The notes beneath the pieces are model-generated. The model saw only the letters and a list, made by a program, of their open reading frames with translations, was not told the DNA's origin and did not search any database. From contig JALGAS010000006.1 of NCBI GenBank assembly GCA_023078685.1, positions 1,860,001-1,924,000 on the forward strand: a stretch of DNA of 64,000 bases, written 5' to 3'. Positions 34,217-43,497 of this stretch are shown here, one piece after another. Position numbers and translations under genes: made by a program. The stretch is from Neopestalotiopsis rosae (taxonomy: Eukaryota; Ascomycota; Sordariomycetes; Amphisphaeriales; Sporocadaceae). Each line of letters starts with the position of its first letter. The first letter of the stretch is position 1.

Positions 34217-34667
34217 ATACCGTGATGCATTCCAAGAGATTCCTAATATTGACCCAGCAAGTGCTTGGCATACAAGAAACGAGTAGAAAATCCGCCCTGT
34301 CCTTACAGAAATGAGCCATGATACCAGCAGATCGAGGGTGTGATTTCATGTTTTGGAGGCCAAAACCACTAAACCATATGCACGAACGATGATAAAAATA
34401 GTAATAAAAACATAATCTTGAAGAGCGAGGAAAGTCACTGAGATTGAGAATAGGGTCAAATGTGTGAAATTTTACTTCTTTATTTGATTTGCGTCAAAGT
34501 CGTTGAATGTACCGCTGATTGATCAGGCGGCAGGATTATCGTGGTCTCATGAGCTTTGAGTGCTACGTGGGTTGTGATCTTACGAACAGATCATCACTCT
34601 ATCTTCGCAATTATGCCTCTGTCGCCATTTCTGTACGCCATAAACGCCCTCATATACCTCGTCATCT
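34217..34667. other. Convergent 3' flanks
   Basis: 451 bp between the stops of the surface-protein gene and Aha1. A/T-rich around 34390-34480, as expected for 3' UTR/polyadenylation sequence; nothing else seen. Confidence 0.5.
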
Positions 34668-35757
34668 TTATAGAATAGTGCCAAAACCGAAAGTAGTCTT
34701 GATGCTTCGGACGTAGTATTCCAGCCAGTTGCGCTTGGTCACATCCTCCTGGCCGACGGGCACGCCGGTCCAGTTGACACGCATGACAGTGACACCATCA
34801 ACGTCGTTTTGGTCAAACTCAATGACTTGCTTCGAGTAGTGGCCGGCGGGCCACTGATTCAATCGCCATGTCTGGACAATCTTCTTGGGCTCCTGAAGCT
34901 CGACATACTCTCCAGAGACGTTTCCATCAAACAGCTCCCACTTGCCACCCTGCTTGGCACCCTCAAATTTCTTCGGAGGGGCACGGGTAAAGGCAGCCAG
35001 GCGCTGAGGGTCGGTGAAGGTCAGGTAAAGCTGCTCAGCAGTGGTTCTGAACTCTTCCTGGTCTGACACGGTAGTCGTGTTGACAACGCTGCCGGCGTTC
35101 TTTTGGGTGCCGGCAGCGGCAGACGACGAGCCAGCGGCGCCAGTGGGAGCGTGGACCTTGGGGGTGGAGAATCCGCTCGAGGGGTTGGAACCGGGAGCGT
35201 GCTGGATATCCTTGCCGTGCTCGGCAATCAGAGCAGGGACCAGCTTGAGGAACTCCTTGCGGAGCTGGGGAACGAGCTTGGAGCGAACCAGATCCTTCAC
35301 GACCTGCTTCTCCTTGGACTCGGAGTGAATGTCGATGTCAAACTAGCTTTGGTTAGCAACACCTCAATATGTATATATAGCTATGACAACTTACGACGAA
35401 CTCGTCCTCTTCTGTGTCATGGGCAACTTCGGGGACGGTAATGGTACCAGAGACATCCTCGATATCGGGAGCGCTACCTATTATTTGATCAGTACCAGAA
35501 TCGCAAGCGAATCAATACGTGGGTTGTGACCTACCAGAGTACTCGAGAACGAGCTTAACGTCGAAAATCGTGATAACCTTGCCCTTGCGCTGGCTCACAT
35601 CGACATCACCATCCATGCTGACCACCTTGGTGATCTTGGCACTGACACCCCCCTCTTCGGCCGAGACCTTGACCAGGTTCTCCGACAGCCATGTCTGAGC
35701 CCAGTCGCCAGCGTTCTTGCTGACCCAGTGCCAGTTGTTGGGGTTGTGAAGGACCAT
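34668..35757 (-). CDS. AHA1: Aha1, activator of Hsp90 ATPase
   Basis: Exons 35757..35535, 35477..35395 and 35342..34668 give 326 residues. The start MVLHNPNNWHWV fits the conserved N-terminus; the annotated frame extends further 5' only without support. Residues 1 to about 150 form the Aha1 N-terminal domain: NWHWVSKNAGDWAQTW, KITKVVSMDGDVDVSQRKGKVITIFDV, and SKLVPQLRKEFLKLVPALIAEHGKD. A Ser/Ala-rich linker of about 45 residues leads to the AHSA1 (START-like) C-terminal domain with TTAEQLYLTFTDPQRLAAFTRAPP, KFEGAKQGGKWELFDGNVSGEYVEL and KKIVQTWRLNQWPAGHYS. It binds the Hsp90 middle domain and speeds ATP hydrolysis in the cytosol. A housekeeping gene, head to head with the 35.8-37.4 kb gap. 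Confidence 0.93.
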
Positions 35758-37429
35758 GTTGGCGATTGGAGTGGTTGATCGTCGAGGGAAAATCTGCGAT
35801 TCAAACAAGGGAATCGTTAGCGCGAGTCGAGGACAAATTATTGCAGTTGACAAGTGCGATTGGTAGAGAATGGGAATCAGAGATAGGTCTTAGACCACAG
35901 CATTTTGGTCATCAATGGAGGGAGTACAAGTCGCCCTATGACTGGTGCCAGCTGAGTGTCTCATCATGTAGAGCGATTAAGGTGGTGTGGTGAATGAACG
36001 GCAAGGCAGCGAGAAGAAGAGGCTGGTAATGCCGCCGGCGAGGGCGTCGCAGCTCTTCTCTCGACGAGACAATGTTTACTTACCAGTTGGTGGGATGTCG
36101 CAAAGTTGAATTGGTTCTACTGTCTACATATGCGTTGAATAGCAGGAATGTGCCAAACAAAACAAATGTAGGAATAAGCGAGCAGGATTATGTAGGCAAG
36201 GCCTGAGTCGGCAACGCAGGGGCACAAACGGCCACAGCAAAGCAAGAGAGCTTTTGATAAATTCTAGAGCTTTCTGAAGTTCTTTTCTAGGCGGGCGTGA
36301 GTGGAGTGGAGGGGCAGAAAGATCGGTCAAATCGGTGAAAGCTTTTTCCCGATTCGCAAAAGGGCCCCACTAGCCAGGTGCTCCAGCCGGTGGTTGTTTG
36401 CACTCAAGTCAGCCAGCTGCAGCTACGTCGTTGGCCCATCGTCGTGCCCCACCATCTTGAGTAAGGTACCAAACATTCACCAACGGGACACCGCGCGGAA
36501 TCGACGGCGAGGAGGCTGTCTGTTTACCAGATGTCAGGAACGGCATATCTTGACAGTATGACCAGGGACTGGTCAATACTTGCGAGTGTTTGAAAGAAGA
36601 GTTGCCATTTAGTGTCAGCTCCTTCTCTCTCAAAGTCGGACCTGAAAGAGACAAGTTCATGTCATGGCCTTCAACCATGTTCTTGAGTATATAAGCCACC
36701 CAGAGCGCAGTATCCAGCAACATAGACGGTATTCCTAGGGGTTGGTTTTTTTGACAGGACTGGGATATCTCCTGCACTAGGTTTTCACTCATCCAAAGGA
36801 GTCTACGGAGGTATCTGGTCTCTAGTCTGCCTTGGATGGGGACCTCCATTTGTACTTCGATTTATGTTCCAGCTTAACACTCACCTTTGATCACACATCC
36901 ATTTCGACTGCAAAGAGAAACACTGGATTCTCCATACACTCTTTCGTAATGCCGACAGGCTTTTGGACTTACCACGGGTTCGCGAGAGTCCTTGGGACTC
37001 AAGGGAGTGCATCACAACTCCGCTCTAATGTAAGGTCAATCGCACCATCACACTAACCTAGAGCTTCATGATTGTGGATTTTCTATTGCTGGGAGAAATC
37101 TGTATCAGCGTTCTCCATAAAAAGAAAAAAGAAAAAGAAAAAAGTAGTTCTGACAGCTTATTATAAAGTTTCAGAGACAGTGAGGAAGAGGCTAGAGGTT
37201 ACCCAACATCTTAACCTCCCTCATTGGTGCACGCGGCACTGCTTGTTAGCGTCTTAGTCAATGTCGTCACCAATATAAGCATACCTATGCCATCTGACCA
37301 AGACATTCATCATTCGCATCTACTCTTGACCTATCTTTTCCTTTTTTTTTTTCGCCTATGATTCTTTCTTCTTTCTTTATACTGACGTTCAAGTCAGTCG
37401 CTGTTCTTTCGTATTGAAACAAAATAAAA
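35758..37429. other. 1.7-kb intergenic region
   Basis: Holds the promoter of Aha1 (left) and of the DHA1 transporter (right). A 146-codon leftward frame at 36409-36849 starts with a non-ATG codon and has no recognisable motif. A-rich DNA occurs at 37117-37143 and a T-rich run just after 37330. No other feature seen. Confidence 0.4.
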
Positions 37430-38872
37430 ATGCCTTATACCAACGAACGCACACGATTACTGCAAGACAGGAGAGATGAGGCAGAGGAAGTTCAATTCGC
37501 CAAGGAAGATGAAGAAGATCCCAGGCAGTGGCCACTCCACTGGAAGTATGTCCAGATTCTCATGATCTTCTTCATTGGCTTGGTCCTCCCGATGGCGAGC
37601 TCCATGTTTGCACCGGCCATAGACGACATTGCCGAGACCTTTGACGTGGACAAACAGCTTGTCCTGGGCGGACAGACAGCCTTTGTCTGTTTCCTCGGCA
37701 TTGGACCGCTCTTTTTCGCCCCCATGAGCGAAACCTTTGGCCGGAGAAAGGTGTACCTGCTCAACATTTTGCTGTTCTGCCTGACGCAAATTCCGACTGC
37801 ATTAGCCCCCGAAATTAAGACGTGGCTCGTCTTCAGAGCATTTTCCGGCCTGTTCGCGAGCGTGGCCATTGCCAATGGAGGTGGAACGATATCCGATCTC
37901 TTTGATGCATCTGAGCGGGCGACGGTCTCGGGAGTCTACTTCCTGGCTCCTTTGCTGTCGCCCACTCTGGGCCCCTTCTTTGCGAGCCTTATCCTGGCGG
38001 ACCTTAACTGGTGCTGGATTTTCTGGGTTCTCTTCATCCTCAGCGCAACATTGTTCATTTCATGTTTCTTCCTGTTGTTTGAGACACAGTCCATGGCGAT
38101 CCTCGAACAACGCAAATCCAGTCTTGAAAAGGAGAATCCGGGCAAGAAGTATGTGCTCAAGGGTGGATCAGAGCAGTCACTGCTGGGCAAGATTGCCAAG
38201 AACTCGTCAACAGCCACAAAGATTCTATTTCGGCAACCTATAGTGATGGTCATTTCAATCTATCAGGCCTTGATCTTTTGTACCATGTACAGTTTATACA
38301 GCAACTATAGCACCATTTGGTCCGGCGAGCCCTACAATTTCGACACGGTTCAAGTCGGCCTAGCGTATCTAAGTCCCGCCGTTGGATTCTGCTTGACGGC
38401 GCTCATCATCGTCCCGTTCATGGATCCGGTGTACAAGAAGATGCAAGACCGGTTCAATAACAGCGAAGGCAAACCCGAGTATCGCTTACCACTCGCAAAC
38501 ATTGGGGCGATCTGTCTGCCAGTCAGCCTCTTTTGGTTCGGGTGGGCGATTGACAAGGGACTCCACTGGGCCATAGCCTTGGCTGCAATGCTATTCTTTG
38601 GTGCCAGTCAGATATCCATCTTCAACGCCTTTCAAAATTACTATATAGACGCCTTTGAGAGCAAGGCCGCCTCTGCTCTCGCCGCCGGTGCTGTGCTGCG
38701 AAGCATGATGGGCGGGTTCATACCACTCTTCACCCCAAAGATGTTCGAGAAGCTGGGTTACGGGCTGGGCTTCAGTGTATTCGGTATTGTAGCTGTCATC
38801 CTTATGCCGGCTCCGCTACTATTCGCGCGGTATGGTAGTACTTTGAGAGAGAAATTTGCAGTGGAAGATTAA
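37430..38872 (+). CDS. MFS transporter, DHA1 (drug:H+ antiporter) type
   Basis: Intronless, 480 residues, about 12 hydrophobic segments. The N-terminal tail is charged (DEEDPRQWPLHWKY), in the style of fungal Tpo/Flr1-type exporters (DPxxWPxxxK). The MFS loop 2-3 signature is APMSETFGRRKVYLLNI, and loop 4-5 carries the DHA1-like FRAFSGLFASVAIANGGGTISDLF; helix 5 has LAPLLSPTLGPFFAS. The central loop (about 220-255) is basic, and the second half starts FRQPIVMVISIYQALIFCTMYSL. Likely a plasma-membrane proton antiporter for small organic compounds, polyamines or toxic compounds. It stands alone with no biosynthetic neighbours, so general detoxification is more likely than export of a cluster product. 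Confidence 0.88.
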   Translation: MPYTNERTRLLQDRRDEAEEVQFAKEDEEDPRQWPLHWKYVQILMIFFIGLVLPMASSMFAPAIDDIAETFDVDKQLVLGGQTAFVCFLGIGPLFFAPMSETFGRRKVYLLNILLFCLTQIPTALAPEIKTWLVFRAFSGLFASVAIANGGGTISDLFDASERATVSGVYFLAPLLSPTLGPFFASLILADLNWCWIFWVLFILSATLFISCFFLLFETQSMAILEQRKSSLEKENPGKKYVLKGGSEQSLLGKIAKNSSTATKILFRQPIVMVISIYQALIFCTMYSLYSNYSTIWSGEPYNFDTVQVGLAYLSPAVGFCLTALIIVPFMDPVYKKMQDRFNNSEGKPEYRLPLANIGAICLPVSLFWFGWAIDKGLHWAIALAAMLFFGASQISIFNAFQNYYIDAFESKAASALAAGAVLRSMMGGFIPLFTPKMFEKLGYGLGFSVFGIVAVILMPAPLLFARYGSTLREKFAVED

Positions 38873-39090
38873 ATATTAGCATAATGTTGGGACGTGAGAG
38901 TTAAGTTTACCGTCTTTATAGGACGATTCATCTAATGCATTATATGCCAGCTTGACTCACGTATCATAGCTAAAAGAAATGACCCTATCCTTTTTGTCGT
39001 TATGGTACCGGAACTTTCGAAAACGTCGTTCCATTGCATATGGCTGGAACAAATACGCAGAGAGTCTTACAACTGAGGTTGCTCGAAAAC
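38873..39090. other. 3' flank of the transporter gene
   Basis: Short A/T-rich 3' region; nothing else seen. Confidence 0.4.
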
Positions 39091-39556
39091 ATGCCGAAGT
39101 CGTCATTTAGGTGAGCTTTAGTTTGGCAGTTACAGATATTTGGCAGTCACGTAACTGCTTAAGGAACTAATCACTAAAGACAGTTTGATGCTTCCGGGCT
39201 TGGGCACTACCACGCATATTGCTAACAAATTGGGCCCGGACAACCTGGACGGCGATACCAGGGAGTTGCTGCTTCAGGAACTCCTTACTTCCATGGCCCC
39301 CCATATCGATCCAACGAAACTAGATGAGACTATCATCGACAAGCTGGACACCAGAGCCAGTAAGCTGGAAACGGAGCTGAAGACGTACATCCAGGGCACC
39401 TTAGACTATTGTATACCCGAACTGACTGCGGGTCTTATCTCACTCACCAACCACCAAGGCTGTCGCCGTGAAGAAGAGAGCTCCGGCAAAGGCTCCCGTT
39501 AGTAAGCAAAAAGAATCTGGCCGACAGGGTCAGCTACTTAAATCTTAGGCAAGATC
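39091..39556 (+). pseudogene. Probable broken small gene with Lys/Ala/Pro-rich tail
   Basis: A possible first exon MPKSSF (39091..39110, donor GTGAGC) joins by a CAG at 39183 to a frame encoding a helical stretch (LDGDTRELLLQELLTSMAPHIDPTKLD and KLETELKTYIQGTLDY). That frame ends at 39502 with an ill-fitting tail. From about 39450 the +1 frame instead gives a histone-tail-like text (TTKAVAVKKRAPAKAP, then VSKQKESGRQGQ) and stops at 39548. A single-base indel near 39450 would explain this. A very short intron (about 27 bp) is the other option. The function is not recognised. A/T-rich, decayed-looking DNA follows directly. Confidence 0.35.
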
Positions 39557-40226
39557 TTAATGAAACTTCTTTCTACTGAATTTATCGCTTTTTTCCTTGG
39601 CAGATTTTTTTTTAAATCTATAAATCTGTTATTGAATTTCTTTATTTGCTGCAACAATAGCCTTAAATATAATATATAACGCAAATAATATTTGTTATAA
39701 TCGACTCCTGCCGGTCGCACATCCACAAACACATATGTCATCATCTCCTGTATAGGATGCAATGATCCCTCATACTTATCCGAATCGCGCCATGATATAC
39801 TCTGCTCGGCACGCGAAATATGCAATGAAAGCTCCGCTTAGTGACCTTCCATCCAGAGTATAATAAATATCTTTACGTGGTCGCTGTTTGCTCTGCAGCC
39901 GGAACGTGCGCCCACAAACCGGGATTTCCGGATTGGGGGTGGGTCTGTCAGCGTCGCATATGAGCACTCGGAGTTTACTGTGTATGAGATAGTCTGGAGC
40001 CAACCGATTTACACGCTATCTTGCAACCGAACTCCCGAAGTTCGAGCGACTTATTTACCCTGGTAGATCGTTGCTATCTTCATTGTCACGAGTTTCACAT
40101 GTCGGTACATATCAAGACCGAAGGGTAAGTACGTGGCGAGACTATAAATTGCATGCTCAGGCGCTCCTTTCACTCGAGGCCGAGGATCGGGAAGTCAATT
40201 GATTGTTGCAAAACTAGACCTACAAG
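39540..40226. other. A/T-rich decayed region and promoter of the flavoprotein gene
   Basis: 39540-39720 is clearly more A/T-rich than its surroundings (runs of T and A, aatataatatataac), as seen in RIP-mutated repeat remnants. No transposase or reverse-transcriptase text was found. The right end leads into the flavoprotein gene. Confidence 0.4.
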
Positions 40227-41240
40227 ATGCACATTCTGGGAATCAGCGCGGGCACGCTGAATGGCAACTCGGAGGTTCTGCTCAAAGCCGCGCTACAAGC
40301 GGCGGAGCAAGCACTTCCGGGGCTGACAACGTCCATGGCCCGCATCAGGTACATGCGATCGCCGAGAAACGGCAAGCCGTTGCCCCAGTCAATCGTGCCA
40401 CACATTACCACGTATAGACCAGATGCTCCGGGCACAGACGACGTAGATGACCGGCCGGCACTCTACGATGCCATCATGAAGGCCGACGCCATCATTGTCT
40501 CGACGCCCGTGTACTCGCACCTCCCGCCGGGCCACGTCAAGTGCTTCATCGACGACACACTGGGCCCGGGAGCCGACATTGCTCTGGCGCTCGCCACGGA
40601 CGAGGAAGGCCAGGGATTGGGACGCAAGCCCAAGTCGAGCATCGATCCGCGCCTGTACAAGGCCCGCGTCTCGGCCTTCATGGTGGTCGCGGGCAGTCCC
40701 GAAGACATGCCCGAGCAGTGGACGCTCGGCCTCGTCGGACTGCACCAGAGCATGTACAGCATACAGGCGACGACGGTCGACCAGGCCTGCTTTGCCGGTT
40801 ACGGGCCTCCCGGATCCGTATGCTCGGACGAGAAGAACACCATTGCGCGGGCACAGCTGCTGGGGCAGAGGGTGGTCAGCCAGCTGGGTCAGCCCGTCGG
40901 CGCTGCGCAGTACCTCGGTGAGAGCCAGGAGGGAAGCTGCCCATACTGTCACCTTCTGACCATTAGTTTCTTCGGAGGCGGGGATAAGATCATGTGCACC
41001 ACCTGCGGCGCTCAGGGCCGTCTCTTGGTCTTGCCCGGCGGCTTATTCAAGCCCGAGTGGGAGCAGGACTCGGGCGTGAGCCACCTGACGCTAAAGGGCA
41101 AGAGGAAACACGTTGACGACCTGATTGTCAATTCCCAAATTGGCATGCCTGAACAAGACGCACAGAAAAAGTACACATATTGGAAAGAATTGGACGTTGC
41201 ACTGGTTGGGGATGCACGGCACCAGAAGTCGACACTGTAG
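40227..41240 (+). CDS. NAD(P)H-dependent FMN reductase-like flavoprotein with C-terminal zinc ribbon
   Basis: Intronless, 337 residues, cytosolic. The N-terminus is a flavodoxin-like FMN fold: MHILGISAGTLNGNSEVLLKAAL, with the SxGxxxGNSE phosphate-binding loop, a central KADAIIVSTPVYSHLPPGHVKCFIDD (FMN-contact PVY.H.PPG) and AFMVVAGSPEDMPEQWTL. This is the NADPH-dependent FMN reductase/iron-sulfur-flavoprotein superfamily. About 60 residues of family core are followed by an extra module: CPYCHLLTI, about 14 residues, then CTTCGAQG, which looks like a four-Cys zinc ribbon. No cluster-binding Cys motif of the Fe-S flavoprotein type is seen near the N-terminus. Expected activity is two-electron reduction of flavin, quinone or metal; physiological acceptor unknown. 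Confidence 0.8.
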   Translation: MHILGISAGTLNGNSEVLLKAALQAAEQALPGLTTSMARIRYMRSPRNGKPLPQSIVPHITTYRPDAPGTDDVDDRPALYDAIMKADAIIVSTPVYSHLPPGHVKCFIDDTLGPGADIALALATDEEGQGLGRKPKSSIDPRLYKARVSAFMVVAGSPEDMPEQWTLGLVGLHQSMYSIQATTVDQACFAGYGPPGSVCSDEKNTIARAQLLGQRVVSQLGQPVGAAQYLGESQEGSCPYCHLLTISFFGGGDKIMCTTCGAQGRLLVLPGGLFKPEWEQDSGVSHLTLKGKRKHVDDLIVNSQIGMPEQDAQKKYTYWKELDVALVGDARHQKSTL

Positions 41241-42947
41241 CGGCCGCGGGTTTGAAAGCGGCCTTGGCATCAGACGTTTGGATAGAGGCAACAATAGACG
41301 TGCAGTCGTTGGGATAGAATGCTATAGATGCAATGCCCCGTACCAGGAGTTTCTACTAGATGCTAGACAACGATAAATTCAATGGTTACACGGCGCTTAA
41401 AGGGTGAAATATCGGCATGGTTTCATTGCGAAGCGCCTACATCACTAATTCATCACCAACTATAATCCCAACAGAGTATGAGAGCCGTGATGCCGAATTA
41501 TGGGTTGAGTCAATTTTACCCAGAAACGGGCCTCGAACCTGGAAATTTCTAAATAAAGATTGCATACCGAGAAGAAAATACTGGGTTGACAACTGGCACA
41601 TTGGTGAAAGCTTAACATAGATCCAAACTAATGTAGGGACGGCTCATGCAAGTTGTAAGTTGGGGGACGAAATGCGGCCAAAATTGCAGATGCCGGCCCT
41701 TCTTTGTGGAACTTAATATCCTGTACTAGGCAAAGACCATCACTCGGCACTTGGCGATGCCGGCGCATGTCCATTTTGCTGTTGCTATTCTTCGGTCGAC
41801 TCGATCGACGGGGGCGGGCATCGCCTGTTGGTTCTGAACTTTGGCCTGGCCTAAATGTCTAAGTATAAACTGACAAGCACTGCAAGGTCCAAGGGTTTAC
41901 TGAATGGGGCCCGCTGCCCCCGCTGCACTAAAAGGCTTATCAGCCAGCAGCTAGCAGCCAGAAAGCCAGGAGCATGGCTCCGAGGTTCGTACAAAGGATA
42001 GTCCGTTGGGTCGTTCGACTGTTGGTGTACGTCTGTGCGCAGAATATATACCCATCTTTTCATGCAGATTAGGTAAAAGTCATGATGCCAAATGCCTCGG
42101 AGGGGTGATCGTTTCTTGGAAGGTAATTTGCCCATTATCAATGCCTAGGGACAGATCAAGGTTATGTCCACCACAGCGAATCACGAATGCCGCCGTTGTT
42201 GGACTCAGGGCACCAGAGGACACCTCTAAGCGCCGGGTATCCTAATTGAGTAACCACTAAAGACTCGGCCAATAGCAGCTCACTATAGAGCTAGGAGCCT
42301 AAATATAGAGTACACTCCACTGAGAGACAAGACCCAATAGCAGGCCCAGATCTCCTACCCTTGAAGGCGGGCAGAATCTTGTCCCGCGTCTTCCCATTTG
42401 TTCGATCATGCTCAGAACATGCCCTTGATGCACGCTGTTGGTTGTTGGCTGTCCACCGATAACCGGTACAGGTCCAACACTATGTATCTGCTCTACTGCT
42501 ACCTCTTTTGAATATGGGCCATGCATGGGGTTGGAAAGCGACCAGCAGCAGCAGCCCAGATGGAGCGGCCATTGTCGAGGCCCCATCCCCATCCCCATAC
42601 CAGAACCCCCTGCCCCGACGCGGGTCACTGAGCTGCTGACCATGCAGAGAATCTGCGTCGCGCAAAGATGGCAGCCGTCTTCCGGTCGTGGATTGCAACC
42701 CACGAAAAATAAAGGGTTACTTACTTGATGACTGCAGCAAACCCGACCGCGACGGGAGCTCCCATGGCATGATGGACCCTTGATTGATAACTTTCTTGCT
42801 GTGAGACAAATCTCGATTGCCGTACAAAAGATTGCATACAATCGCGAGATAATCTCCAGAGCACCACATGTTTGGTCGGTCGGCTGCGGGTGCAACAACG
42901 ACTAACCCATACTGCCAGTACCACCACCACCGCTGTTCAGTTTCAGT

Positions 42948-42979
<32 letters not shown>

Positions 42980-43497
42980 GACACCAGACACCACATCCCA
43001 TCATCTGTGCCTGCAATAACATATGCAGGTCGACAAGACAGGTCAAGGCTGCCAAGAGACTAGAAGAAGCCCACGTTCTCTCAATGGTGACTGCCGACGC
43101 TCGCTCAGTCGTCGTACCATTCATTATTACTGCTATTTTTTCTTACCTCCTGCAACCACTTCCTGCCTCTCACTTTGCCAACTCTGAGTAAGCAATATCG
43201 ATTTTGCGATTGCTACTCTGGTGTCACAGCAGTGTGCCGCCCGAATTGTTTTTCAATCCTCAATATTTTAATCCAATAGACACACCACGAGACATCGATG
43301 GGATTCGAGATTACCGCAGGATCCTCTCGCTTGTCCTGTTGAGTGAGGGGTTCGGACCTTACACCATATTGTGAGGTTGGGGGCTGCCCAGGGTCAGTTT
43401 CAGTCAAGAGCGACGCCTCGGAACCTCTAGAGATCAATCATCGCACGACTTCCGTGTCGGTCTTGAACTCGAGTCTTACAACCAAAGATTCGCGACC
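41241..43497. other. 2.3-kb intergenic region with poly-C tract
   Basis: No supported gene. Long leftward frames at 42299-42898 and 42717-43124 are low in complexity and run through the poly-C/poly-G repeat, so I regard them as chance. The last ~500 bp are the promoter and 5' UTR of the proline-rich protein gene. Confidence 0.4.
42950..42978. repeat. Poly-C run of 29 bases
   Basis: An uninterrupted run of C from 42950 to 42978, about 520 bp upstream of the ATG at 43498, flanked by CCA/CAC-rich DNA. The complementary G run could form a quadruplex. The assembled length of such a homopolymer is uncertain. Confidence 0.9.

Noticed and set aside
37430..41240. Secondary-metabolite cluster around the DHA1 transporter and flavoprotein
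   Set aside because: No synthase, synthetase, terpene cyclase or pathway regulator lies within the window.
41500..41600. Leftward tRNA-like segment (B box-like ggttcgaggcc, terminal pairs cccag/ctggg)
   Set aside because: Size (~72 nt) and end pairing are suggestive, but the T stem pairs in only three of five positions and no proper D or anticodon arm forms.
42299..43124. Leftward frames of 199 and 135 codons around the poly-C run
   Set aside because: Low-complexity, Gly-run-containing, mutually overlapping, non-ATG start in one; no motif or splice support.
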